From the NCBI RefSeq assembly GCF_000143415.4, contig NW_003314261.1:2550904-2614903 (forward strand): 64,000 nt of DNA, read 5' to 3'. The notes beneath the pieces are model-generated. The model worked only from the letters and a program-made list of their open reading frames with translations, was not told where the DNA came from and ran no database searches. This DNA is from Selaginella moellendorffii. Its lineage: Eukaryota > Streptophyta > Lycopodiopsida > Selaginellales > Selaginellaceae. A program made the position numbers and the translations under genes. Within the stretch, counting starts at the first letter, position 1, and each line of letters begins with the position of its first letter. Below, in pieces: positions 10,378-21,828 of the stretch.

Positions 10378-13300
10378 ATGGCAACGTCGAGAGGAGACGC
10401 CGGGCGGCGCCTCTCCGGCACGCACACGAGCGGCGAGGTTCTTGACAGCGAAGTCGTACCGTCGTCGCTCGCCTCAATTGCTTCGATCCTGCGAGTCGCG
10501 AACGATGTGGAACAGGAGCGGCCACGCGTGGCTTATCTTTGTAAGTTCATCCGATAGAGCATCACGGCGCTATTTGACACTGTATCTCCGCTGCTAGGTC
10601 GATTCTATGCTTTTGAGAAGGCGCACCGACTGGATCCTACCTCCAGTGGCAGAGGTGTTCGTCAGTTCAAGACAGCACTCTTGCAGCGACTGGAAAAGGT
10701 GAGCGTTCGTTTTCTACCAGTGTCACTTTCGGGCCTGATGAGTCCGATATTTCTTTCAGGACAATGCTTCGTCGCTCGCTCAACGGGTTAAAAGAAGCGA
10801 TGCAAAGGAGATCCAGTATTACTACCAGCAGTACTACGAGAAATATGTCAAAGCCCTCGACAAGATTGATCAAAGTGACCGGTACTTTCTGCTCGATCTT
10901 AATCTGCCAGCCTATTGGAATGTTTTGTGTGTCTCCAGTGCTAAACTTGCCAAGGCGTATCAAACTGCCGGAGTTCTTTTTGAAGTACTCTGTGCGGTCA
11001 ACAAAACTGAGGAAGTTGCTCCCGAAGTGAGTGCATGCTACTTTCTTCAAGTGCTGGTACTAACTCCAGGTTTCCAGATCATAGCTTTGGGTGAAGATGT
11101 CAAAGAAAAAAAGGACATCTACGCGCCGTACAACATTCTTCCTCTGGATGCCGCTGGCGCATCGCAAGCTATAATGCAGTTGCCAGAGGTGCTTTAGTTC
11201 ACTCGTCTTTTCCGTCGAAGGCTCTTACGTTTTTGTTCTTAGATAAAAGCAGCTGTCGATGCTTTGAGAAATATTCGAGGCTTACCTTTCCCAGCTGCTT
11301 TAGAGCATCAGCCGAACAAGTCAGCTGAGGTCGACATTCTCGATTGGCTCCAGCAAATGTTTGGGTTTCAGGTAATTGAAATAATTTTCTTGCTTGTTGG
11401 CGGGCACTTGATTTGCGCATATCAGAAAGACAGCGTGGCCAATCAAAGAGAGCATCTTATTTTAGTTCTTGGAAATTCACACGTGAGAAATTCGCAAAAG
11501 TCGGAATCCACATCATCCAAGGTAAGCTAGGTAGTTTTTTTTTCTGATGAGAGTATGAATGTTAACTCGGGCAATTTTTGTTAGCTGGATGATCGAGCTC
11601 TCAATGAAGTTTTCTTGAAGCTTTTTAAGAACTACAAGGATTGGTGCAAGTTCTTAGGCCGTAAAAGCAGCCTAGTGTAAGTTTCCTAAAGCTAACCTTG
11701 ATCCTTGAAGCATACTTGATTGATTACGCAGGTTACCCGAAGTTCCACAGGAAGCGCAGCAGCGAAAGCTTTTGTACATGGGCTTGTTTCTTTTGATTTG
11801 GGGTGAAGCCGCCAATCTCCGTTTCATGCCCGAATGCCTTTGCTATATCTATCACAATGTAAGTCACTTTGCAAGCCGTTTAGGAATGCGCTCATGGAAA
11901 CACTGCAGATGGCGTTGGAGTTGCATGGCATGCTAGCCGGAAATGTCAGCTTTGTCACTGGCGAGTATATCAAGCCTGCTTACGGTGGTGACGAAGAGTC
12001 TTTCCTACGAAAAGTTGTAACGCCCATTTACGATATCATTGAGAAGGTGCGTGATTAGTTTCTCGAAGAAGATACAATGACCTTGCCTTTAAAGGAAGCG
12101 AGAAACAATAAGAACGGAACAGCTCCTCATTCGGCATGGCGCAACTATGATGACTTGAATGAATACTTCTGGTATTTTGGTGTTTGTGGAAAGACGTTTT
12201 AGCCATCTTGTAAATGCCAGGTCTGCCGAGTGTTTTCGATTGGGTTGGCCGATGCGAGCAGATGCAGATTTTTTTGTGCCACCTGCTAGAAAGATTGTCA
12301 AGGTAAGCTCCAGTTTCATTATTTCAATAATTTTGTAAGCTTTTTATTTGGCAGGGGACATCTGGGAAGCGATTATCTCAGCGTTTAAATAAGACAGGCT
12401 TTGTGGAAATACGTTCATTTTGGCACATATTCAGGAGTTTCGATCGCATGTGGACATTCTTCATCTTGGCCCTTCAGGTAATTACTTGTCCGAATCACTT
12501 ACAATTTACAAGAGATATTGTTGTTATAGGTGATGATCATTATCTCTTGGTCTGGAACTGGCTCTCCTTCTGACATCGTTCGCGGAGACACACTGAAACA
12601 AGTCTCCAGCATTTTTATAACTGCCGCGGTTCTTCGCTTCCTGCAAGGTATGAAGTTCCGCGTGCTAGCTTCCAACACATTCGGGTTCTCTCAGGTGTAT
12701 TGGATGTTATATTCAGCTATAAAGCTTATCACAGTATGAGATTTACAAGCACGTTGCGGCTGTTCATAAAGCTTGTGGTTTCTGCTGCATGGGTGGTTGT
12801 CCTTTCGGTTCTCTACGTCCATACGTGGGAGAGTCCCAGGGGTTTGATTGGGATTATACGACGCTGGCTGGGGCACAGGTGGAAGAATCCTTCGCTCTAT
12901 ATTGCTGCTGTCATCGTGTATGTACTTCCCAACGTTATAGGCGCGTTCTTCTTTATATTTCCCGCTATACGACGATGGATAGAAAATTCTAACTGGCGAA
13001 TCATTCGTTTCTTGCTTTGGTGGTCACAGGTAATTTTTCTTTTTCATTTGACTTATGTAAGCTTGTAATATGGTACAGCCGCGCCTCTACGTCGGACGTG
13101 GAATGCACGAGGGGCAGTTTACGCTCTTCAAGTAAGGCTTATGTTTTGTTTGATGTAGATAATTCAATTTTGGTTGCAGATATACCTTCTTTTGGGTTCT
13201 GTTAATTTGTAGTAAGCTGGCATTCAGCTATTACGTGCAGGTTTGCATCTTTCGATTTATTTATTTATTTTTCTAAAACCTTTCATTTCTTTTTCTTCTT

Positions 13301-16300
13301 TTTTTATGTCATATATCTATCAGATAAATCCTTTGGTGAAGCCTACAAAGAACATAATGAACACCAGAAACATTACTTATACATGGCATGAATTTTTTCC
13401 TAATGGTAATGCTTTCTCGATGTTTACGATTCTTCATGTTTACTTTTGCAGCGAAAAAGAATATCGGTGCTGTGATTTCTGTCTGGGTACCTGTCTTGCT
13501 GGTAAACTTCGCATCTCTGTTATGAGAATCCGTATGTTTTAACTTTCTTCTTCAGATTTACTTCATGGATACGCAATTGTGGTATTCTGTGTATTCCACA
13601 CTGTTTGGAGGTATATCAGGAGCCTTTAGGCGTTTAGGAGAGGTAATTATAAGTCCAATTTATCTTTTCGTTCTGATCTGCGCTAGTTTTGTAGATTCGA
13701 ACGCTCGGCATGTTGAGGTCCCGGTTTCAGTCTTTACCAGAAACTTTTAACCGCAATCTAGTGCCGAAGGATCGCCAGGTGAACAGCCACGAATACTGTA
13801 GTCGCAACTGATGCTTTCTCTGATTCAGGCTAGTGGAGAGCAAGAGGCATTTGCCAAGTTCGCACAGCTGTGGAATGAAGTTATCACCAGCTTTCGGGAA
13901 GAAGACCTCATTAGCAACAAGTATTTCTGTGCCTTTTATGATGTCTTTACTTAACCAGATATTGCAGGGACATGGATCTGATGCTTGTGCCATATTCCGC
14001 TTCAAATATGAATGTAAAGCAGTGGCCTCCATTTCTCTTGGCTAGTAAGGTAGGAATTTCCAATCTGTTTCTACTTCTAACATTGAAAGCTTCTTGTAGA
14101 TCCCAGTAGCCATACAAATGGCGGAGCATGCTAGAAAGAAGGATGGATTGCAGCTATCAGACGATTATATGCGTTCTGCCGTCACAGAATGCTATAGTGC
14201 GTTTAAACTGGTCTTGAATACTCTGATCGCACCTAACACCCGTGAGAAAACGTATGCGTTGCAGATTTTTTGGTTTCATGTTCTTAATTGTTATTTGCAG
14301 GGTTATCGATGAAGTTTTTGAAGAGGTTGACAAGAGCATCAATGGAAACACCCTACGTCTTTATTTTAAAATGAGTGCATTACGCGCACTCAATGATAAG
14401 TTCGTTACGCTTATAGAGCATCTGGTAAGGTTGTGTTTTTAAATTCAGAAACTGATGCTATATTTGTTTTCTTCATAGCTGAATCCAAGTCCTGATTCAC
14501 GACATAGCGTGAGTGTGTTGCTACAAGACATGTATGAAGTGGTATCGAAAGATATGATCGTGGAGGATTTATGGTAAGCTTGATCGCTAGTTTGGTAACT
14601 TACACAAGTGCAACACTTTCAGGGAAGAAATCGAGGAGCGTATTGCTAGTAAGGAAAACAAAACTGCAGTTCCAGTCGATCCAGCTAACCGGCAGATTGA
14701 CTTGTTCGACATCAAAACTATACGATACCCGCCACCCGATACCCCTGCCTGGGTTGAACAGGTTCAGACGCAGTTTAATTTGATGCTTCACGTTGTCTTA
14801 CTGCCTACATTTTGCAGATTAAGAGGCTGCATTTGCTGCTCACTGTCAAGGAAACTGCGATGGACGTACCGACAAACTTGGAAGCTCGTCGACGTCTTAC
14901 ATTTTTCACGAATTCTTTATTCATGAAAATGCCAGAGGCTCCACCTGTTCGAAATATGCTTTCCTTCAGGTAAATTTTTTTTCTCTTGAAATTTTTGTTA
15001 TGTGCGGTTTTGATTGTTTTAACAGCGTTTTGACGCCTTACTATGCTGAGGAGATTGTATTTACAAAGGAGCAGCTGCATGAAGAAAATGAAGATGGCGT
15101 TTCTATCCTCTTCTATCTGCAAAAGATATTTCCAGGTTAGTTTTTGTCATATTTTGTTTTGATTGCAAATCAGTAACGAAGTAATCAGATGAGTGGGATA
15201 ACTTCTTGGAGCGTATCGATTGCGAGTCCGAGAGTGATATTGGGCATAACGAACAGCACACATTGGAACTTAGAAAATGGGCATCTTTTAGGGGACAAAC
15301 ACTCTCAAGAACAGGTAATTTGACATGTTCTTATGCATCTTTTCCTACGTGTTTTGTATGTAGTTCGGGGGATGATGTACTACCGCAGGGCACTCGAACT
15401 ACAAGCATTTTTAGATATGGCGTCTAGTCAAGGTATAAGTTTTATCACATATATTTTGTATTTAAGCAGCTTGCTGGCAGAAATTCTTGAAGGATATAAA
15501 GTGGTCGCCAACTCTTCTGAAGAAGCGAAGCGAAGCCAAAGGTCACTGTGGGCTCAATTGCAAGCAATAGCGGACATGAAGTTCACGTATGTAGCAACCT
15601 GCCAAAGCTATGGTATTCAGAAGCGATCGAGTGATACGCGTGCGACAGATATCTTAAATCTGATGATTAAGTACGTCTTCCAATGTTCTACTTTGATTGG
15701 GTTTTCTGACCGCGATCAAAATGCAGGCATCCGTCATTGCGAGTTGCATATATTGATGAAGTGGAACAAAGAGAGAAAGATAAGATAAAGAAAGTCTACT
15801 ATTCTGTTCTTGTGAAAGCTGTAAATAAGCTTGACCAGGTAAGGTGTTTTTTTGTTTACAATCTGTCTCTTACACGTTTTTGGCTTCAGGAAATCTATCG
15901 TATAAAGCTTCCTGGACCTGTGAAACTAGGGGAGGGTAAACCCGAAAATCAAAATCATGCTATTATTTTTACGCGGGGAGAAGCTCTTCAAACGATTGAC
16001 ATGAACCAGGTAATCTCAGGATTTTTGTTAAATGAGCTAAATCCATATAAATTTATGTTCAGGACAATTACCTAGAAGAAGCGTTTAAGATGAGAAATCT
16101 CTTATCCGAATTTCGCAAAAATCATGGTGTTCGTCCACCGACAATTCTCGGTGTGCGGGAGCACATTTTCACTGGCAGGTAACAGTGTAACAGTCAACTG
16201 TTAAACATGGATCGGACTCCAATTTTTTTGTCACTTAAACAGTGTCTCGTCGCTTGCATGGTTCATGTCCAACCAGGAGACAAGCTTCGTCACTATTGGA

Positions 16301-18302
16301 CAACGAGTGCTCGCAAATCCATTGAAGTAGGATTCCAAACTTCTGTTCGATCTGTTTTGTGATTCGGTGGTGCTTGCAGAGTTCGTTTCCACTACGGTCA
16401 TCCTGACGTTTTTGATCGATTATTTCATATCACACGGGGTGGAATCAGCAAAGCCTCACGCGTTATAAATTTGAGCGAAGACATTTTTGCAGGTTTTATG
16501 TCTGTTTTTAACTTATCCGTTTCTGATCTTCATCTGTACAGGTTTCAACTCCACTTTGCGTCAAGGCAATGTGACTCATCATGAGTACATACAAGTTGGA
16601 AAAGGAAGGGACGTTGGACTGAACCAGATTTCGCTTTTTGAAGCTAAGGTGGCTAACGGGAATGGAGAGCAAACTTTAAGCAGAGATGTTTACCGATTAG
16701 GACATCGATTTGATTTCTTTCGAATGATGTCCTGCTACTTCACAACCGTGGGATTCTACTACAGCACTTTGGTAAGGCTCCAGTTCTCTTTATTCGTGGG
16801 TCTCTGAATTGTTCTTGCAGCTGGTTGTCTTCACAGTGTACGTCTTTTTGTACGGGAGGCTGTATCTAGCAGTAAGCGGGATGGAAAAATCCCTGATGCA
16901 GAGTGCGGACTTGAATAACGACATTCCTCTCCAAGCAGCTTTGGCTTCTCAGTCGCTGGTGCAGCTAGGTGCGCTGATGGCTTTGCCAATGGTGATGGAA
17001 CTTGGACTCGAACGGGGATTCCGAAGTGCGTTCAGTGACTTCATTGTCATGCAGCTGCAGCTCGCCCCGGTTTTCTTCACATTCTCCCTTGGCACGAAGA
17101 CTCATTACTATGGCCGAACTATCCTTCACGGCGGCGCGAAGTACAGGGGCACAGGAAGGTTTTTCGTTGTTCGTCACGAGAAGTTTGCCGAAAACTACAG
17201 ATTATACTCGAGGAGCCACTTCACTAAAGGCTTGGAGTTACTGATGCTGCTTATTGTCTACAACGTTTACGGTTCCTCGGCCAAAGGCACAGTAGCGTAT
17301 CTGATCGTCACGTTTTCCATGTGGTTCCTGGTTGCAACTTGGCTGTTTGCGCCATTCTTGTTTAATCCATCGGGCTTCGAGTGGCAAAAGATCGTGGAAG
17401 ACTGGGAAGACTGGAATAAGTGGATCAACAGTAAAGGCGGCCTCGGTGTTTCGGCAACTAAAAGCTGGGAGTCCTGGTGGGAGGAAGAGCAGGAGTATCT
17501 TAATCACACGGGCATTGAAGGGAGAATTTTGGAGATCATCTTGGCACTTCGATTCTTTCTCTATCAGTATGGCCTCGTCTATCAACTGCACGTTACAGGC
17601 GGGTCAAAAAGCATTACAGTAAGTTTCCGGCTGTCTGGTGTCCACTTTGTTTATAATATGGCTGACTTCCTTCGAACTGCAGATATATGGTCTGTCCTGG
17701 CTGGTGATTGTGGCTGTTCTTACGGTGTTGAAGGTAAGCGACACATTTTTATAGTCTACGGGATTTGTGCTCATTTGTTTTCTTCTGTCCTAGATTGTGT
17801 CCATGGGAAGGAAGAGATTTAGCGGGGATTTTCAGCTCATGTTTCGTCTGCTGAAAGCCCTGCTATTCATTGGATTTCTTTCGATCATTGTTGTTCTGTT
17901 CGTGGTGGTGGGTCTCACTGTTGGAGACATCTTCGCGAGCATTCTGGCGTTCATGCCAACTGGCTGGGCACTTCTGTTGGTAAGACGGCATTTAACTTTT
18001 TCGATTGTTAGACACTGACTTCTCACGTGTTGTTTGACCTCTCCCAGATTTTCATGGCAAGCAGGCCAGTGATTGTCAAGCTCGGCTTTTGGGATTCTAT
18101 CCGGGCTCTGGCGCGGACCTACGAGTTTGTCATGGGCCTTGTGCTCTTCGCACCGGTAGCAGTCCTGGCGTGGTTTCCCTTCGTCTCGGAGTTCCAGACG
18201 CGCTTGCTCTTCAACCAAGCGTTCAGCAGGGGTCTCCAAATCTCACGCATTCTCGCGGGTAGGAAAGGGAAGAAATCCAACCAGGACAAGAGCACACACT
18301 AG
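10378..18302 (+). CDS. Callose synthase (glucan synthase-like, CalS1/2/3-type), 42 exons, 1904 aa
   Basis: Plasma-membrane 1,3-beta-glucan synthase that makes callose at cell plates, plasmodesmata and wounds. Forty-two exons can be chained in phase from ATG 10378 to TAG 18302. The first is 10378-10540; the largest are 12695-13029, 16542-16771 and 16821-17618; the last is 18048-18302. They total 5715 nt. The start is chosen because MATSRG...DSEVVPSSL matches the usual N-terminus; an in-frame ATG at 10267 would add 37 residues. Vta1-like and FKS1_dom1 regions ([33 protein letters not shown]) precede a first group of membrane helices. The glucan synthase domain has [10 protein letters not shown] and [12 protein letters not shown], followed by a second helix group. 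Length is near the usual 1900-1950 aa. No lesion was found. Confidence 0.95.
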
Positions 18303-18915
18303 GAGGGGAACATACAACTCACACAACACGCAACGAAAGCTACGCGACACGGTTAGTCCGAGAGAGAGAGAGAGCGAGAGAATCTTGTATAGTATTCGTT
18401 CCATTTCGTGCGTAGAGGATTTAGTCAGCTCGATTATTCATGTGCTGACCTCTCCCTGTAGCTAAAGCGGGGAGTTCGCTGTAAGCGCTTTTATTATACG
18501 TGAGAAGAACAGAAGTTTTCCTTTGCACGAGCAAAGGCTTACGTTTTGGACAGTGACACTTGGATTCTACTCATCAAATGGTCAGAGTTTTCATTCCTTC
18601 GGTCGTACTCAGCTGTGAGGTGTTTTGGCATTGCAGGGACGCGAACGAGCACGAGCTATGCAAGTTGACAGTGACACGAGCTGCAAGTTGAGGATATCTT
18701 ACCATTTTTTTCCACTCGCCCCGGCGCAAGCAAGCTTTCCTGGCGTACTTAAATGCTGGCTTTTGGGAGGAGACGAGATAACAGGGAGATGTGTTCCAGC
18801 TGATCGACCAGAGATAAAGAGAGGTGAGCGTTTCGCAGTGGAGGAGAACCAACGTGGGAGAGGAAGAATGAAGAGAAGGTCCAAGGATAACACGCGGAGA
18901 AGCTGGAAGGATGGA

Positions 18916-19437
18916 ATGGCCGGGCCAATTGTTCGTCTTCCTCCTCTTCGTCTTCGGCTTCTAGGACACCTCGTCCCTGCGCTGCTCGTCGTTCTTGTCC
19001 AGCTCCCAGCTCCACTCACAGCCTGGCCTCTCATCTATCCATCGCCGCCGCCACCACGTCCGCCAAAACGCTGTCATCCGCCTCCGCCGTGCGTCTGCCC
19101 CGCTTATCCGCCATATTCGCCTCATCCAGCTCCGCCGCTCGATCCCCCACTACCTCCGCCACGATCTCCTCCATCGCCATCTCCACTTCCGGCTCCATCG
19201 CCATCACCAGTGTCTCCATTTCTGAATCCATACAGCACGACTCCGAGTGGCTATGGTGGCGATCACGGGCTCAGTCTTGCACAAAAAGGTGGCATTGCTG
19301 CGGGAGCGGTTTGTGGTGCTCTCTTGGCCGCACTGTGCCTGGGTTTCTTGGTCAAGAGGAAATACTACCATCGCCGCCATCCCCCTGGAAGCCAAATCCT
19401 GGAGCCTGCTGCTCCACCACCCGAGGAACCATGCTAG
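18916..19437 (+). CDS. Proline-rich type I membrane protein, 173 aa
   Basis: Family not recognised. ATG 18916 opens a frame with a signal peptide (hydrophobic core LLGHLVPALLVVLVQL), then about 80 residues of Pro/Ser-rich sequence (PSPPPPRPP, PSPSPLPAPSPSPVSP) like extensin or arabinogalactan proteins. A single membrane helix (GGIAAGAVCGALLAALCLGF) and a short basic and proline-rich tail follow, ending EEPC and TAG. The expected topology is Pro-rich part outside and a tail of about 35 residues in the cytosol. The frame stays open upstream to an ATG at 18868, which would give a longer charged N-terminus and a weaker signal peptide. A TATA/UTR boundary cannot be fixed from sequence alone. It could be a cell-wall attached sensor or simply an AGP-like protein. 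Confidence 0.65.
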   Translation: MAGPIVRLPPLRLRLLGHLVPALLVVLVQLPAPLTAWPLIYPSPPPPRPPKRCHPPPPCVCPAYPPYSPHPAPPLDPPLPPPRSPPSPSPLPAPSPSPVSPFLNPYSTTPSGYGGDHGLSLAQKGGIAAGAVCGALLAALCLGFLVKRKYYHRRHPPGSQILEPAAPPPEEPC

Positions 19438-19686
19438 TTTGAATATCTCTCCCCCTTCCTTTCTGCTTCCTTTCTAAATAAATCGAGCTCCAATCCAATG
19501 TACACTGTATGCTTTTGATTGGTGGTTGCGATTGTCAATTTCAAAATAAAAACATGCCTTCAAAGAAAAATAGGGCTATCTGCCCTAAATTTATGCAACC
19601 TTTTCGCGTTGCTTAAAACCAAAAAAGTTGACCGTTGACTGTTTCTTTTTAGGCCTTAAGTTTGCCACCGAGATGTCTGTACAAAA

Positions 19687-21645
19687 ATGACAGGTTCGAG
19701 AATGGATACGTACCAGTGGTTGCACCTTATACAGGCCTGCAAGGAGGTTTCCATGCTTGAGGAAACTGACTCTCGCATTAGGTCATCCTTGGGAGCTCCC
19801 GACACAGTAATCTACAACAGGCTGATTGAGCAGTATGGGAAGCTTGGAAGCCTAGATGGCGCTCGGAGAGCTTTCAACGACGTCAGAGAGAAGAACGGCT
19901 TCACTTGGGTGGTAATGCTGGTGGCTTGTGCCCGAAACGGGCATATGGAGGAGGCGCAGCGCGTGTTCGATCAGATGCCACGGAAGACGCCGGAGTCTTG
20001 GACAGCAATGCTAAATGCGTATGCCCGAGCTGGGCGTATCGGCAAAGCGAAGAAGATCTTCGACGAGCTGCCTCACAGGGATTTGGTTTCGTGGACGTCC
20101 ATGCTGACGGCTTATGCCCGCTGCGGATATGTGGACCAGGCGAGAGAGATCTTTGACCAAATGCCAGTTTGGAACCTTGTTTCCTTTACGGCAATGCTCA
20201 GCGGGTATTCGCGAAACGCACAGACCGAGCAAGCGGTGGAACTCTTCTCCCAAATGCCAGAGCCGGATTTATTTGCGTGGACGACGATGCTAGCTTTACA
20301 TGCTCAACAGGGACACGTCCATGAAGTAATGAAGATGTTTGAGGCGATGCCCTTGCGGGATCTGGTGGCGTGGTCTTGTCTCGTAGCGGCAAATGCAGGG
20401 ATGGGCCTCGTCGAGCAGGCCAAACAAGTGTTCGATGCAATGCCGGAGTGGAGCCTTTTTTCCTGGAACTCGATGATAAGCATGTACGGACAGAATGGAA
20501 ACTTGGAGGAGGCCAAGCGCTTGTTTGACGAGATGTTCCAGCGTGATGTGTTCTCCTGGACTTCTCTTCTTACAGCGTTCGCTCAAAGCGGGCAGATTGC
20601 TCTTGCACGGCAGACCTTCGAGACAATGCCGGAGTTTAGTCTCGTCTCGTGGAACTCCATGCTCGCTGCTTACGAGCAAAACGGAGACTTTGATCGTGCT
20701 AGAGAGATTTTCGACTCGATGCTACTGAGGGACTTGATTTCCTGGAACACCATGCTAGCCGCGACTGCTCATCATGGGCTCCTGCACCACACGAAGCTCC
20801 TGTTCGGCGGCATGCCATGCAGGGACTTGGTCTCGTGGACGACGATGGTGGCGGCTTTTGCAGAGAACGGGCAAGTGGAAGACGCAAAGGCAGCGCTGGA
20901 TTCCATACCTGTGTGGAACTTATCATCAGTGAACTCCATGCTCACTGCGTTCGCGAGAGCCGGGCTCGCGAAGGACGCCAAGAGGATGTTTGATGCGATG
21001 AGGCACAAGAACATCGTCTCGTGGAACACGATGCTGGAGCTTTACGCACAGAACGGGTTCCACAAAGAGCTTGCGCGCGTGTTTGAGGACATGCCCGAGC
21101 GGGACACAATCTCCTGGAACACAGCCATCTCGGCCTACGCACAGAGGGGCCACGCCGCTCAAGCAAAGAGACTCTTCGATCAAATGCCGGAGCGGAGCTC
21201 GGTTTCGTGGAGCTCAATGGTGGCACTCTACAGCTACCATGGCCGCTCCAGCCAAGCGTTTGTCACATTCGAGGAGATGAACTTGGAGGTGGCTCCTCGC
21301 GTCGACGAGGTTTGCTTTGTGTCTCTCATGGCTTCTTGCGGCCGAGAAGGCAGGACTCTGGCCGGGAAGAAGTGCTTTGTGTCGATGAAGGAAGACTTTG
21401 GGATCTCCCACACAAAGCACCACTACTGCTGCATGGTGGACTTGCTGGCCAGGGCGGGATACTTGATCGACGCGCAAGAACTCGTGAGGGCCATGCCGTA
21501 TCGTGCTACCGCGGTGGAGTGGCTTTGCTTGCTGTGTGCTTGCAACAGCCGCGGGAGTCTCAAGCACACCGCCGTGGAGATCAAGTCGGTACTGGAGCAA
21601 AACTTTGGATCCGCGTTTGTGGTGTTGGCAAACAAAACGATTTGA
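19687..21645 (+). CDS. PPR protein, PLS/S-type repeats, intronless, 652 aa
   Basis: Pentatricopeptide repeat protein, expected to bind organellar RNA in a sequence-specific way. From about residue 50 to 560 it is an almost unbroken run of 31-residue units of the pattern (D/N)LVSWTSML-AYA--G-----AK-IFD-MP-R. The array ends with longer motifs around KHHYCCMVDLLARAGYL and an E-like segment ending near AVEWLCLLCACNSRG. The protein stops shortly after this and has no DYW deaminase domain, so if it acts in RNA editing it would need a partner. Two ATGs (19687 and 19702) are possible starts. Intronless, GC-rich PPR genes are typical of Selaginella. The neighbour at 21829 is a second PPR of the same type. 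Confidence 0.9.
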   Translation: MTGSRMDTYQWLHLIQACKEVSMLEETDSRIRSSLGAPDTVIYNRLIEQYGKLGSLDGARRAFNDVREKNGFTWVVMLVACARNGHMEEAQRVFDQMPRKTPESWTAMLNAYARAGRIGKAKKIFDELPHRDLVSWTSMLTAYARCGYVDQAREIFDQMPVWNLVSFTAMLSGYSRNAQTEQAVELFSQMPEPDLFAWTTMLALHAQQGHVHEVMKMFEAMPLRDLVAWSCLVAANAGMGLVEQAKQVFDAMPEWSLFSWNSMISMYGQNGNLEEAKRLFDEMFQRDVFSWTSLLTAFAQSGQIALARQTFETMPEFSLVSWNSMLAAYEQNGDFDRAREIFDSMLLRDLISWNTMLAATAHHGLLHHTKLLFGGMPCRDLVSWTTMVAAFAENGQVEDAKAALDSIPVWNLSSVNSMLTAFARAGLAKDAKRMFDAMRHKNIVSWNTMLELYAQNGFHKELARVFEDMPERDTISWNTAISAYAQRGHAAQAKRLFDQMPERSSVSWSSMVALYSYHGRSSQAFVTFEEMNLEVAPRVDEVCFVSLMASCGREGRTLAGKKCFVSMKEDFGISHTKHHYCCMVDLLARAGYLIDAQELVRAMPYRATAVEWLCLLCACNSRGSLKHTAVEIKSVLEQNFGSAFVVLANKTI

Positions 21646-21746
21646 TCGCTGTAAATATCAATCTTACTGATGTGTTCTCGCTATCAGTTTCATGGGCGAG
21701 GATCGACAGGACGATAGTTGGCATTGATTTTGATGAAATATATCAA

Positions 21747-21751
21747 GCGGG

Positions 21752-21792
<41 letters not shown>

Positions 21793-21819
21793 CCGCGTGT
21801 TCGATCCACGCTCACCGCA
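21747..21819 (+). tRNA. tRNA-Phe (GAA)
   Basis: A 73-nt cloverleaf. The acceptor stem GCGGGGA pairs with TCACCGC, with the G-A mismatch at pair 5-68 known from plant tRNA-Phe. The D loop is AGCTCAGTTGGGAGAGC, the anticodon loop CTGAAGA contains GAA, and the T arm is CGTGTTCGATCCACG. No CCA is encoded, as in nuclear genes. Box A and box B promoters for RNA polymerase III are intact. No run of four or more T follows before the PPR start codon at 21829, only TTT at 21824-21826, so the normal pol III stop signal is weak or absent. Confidence 0.97.
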
Positions 21820-21828
21820 CGTCTTTCG

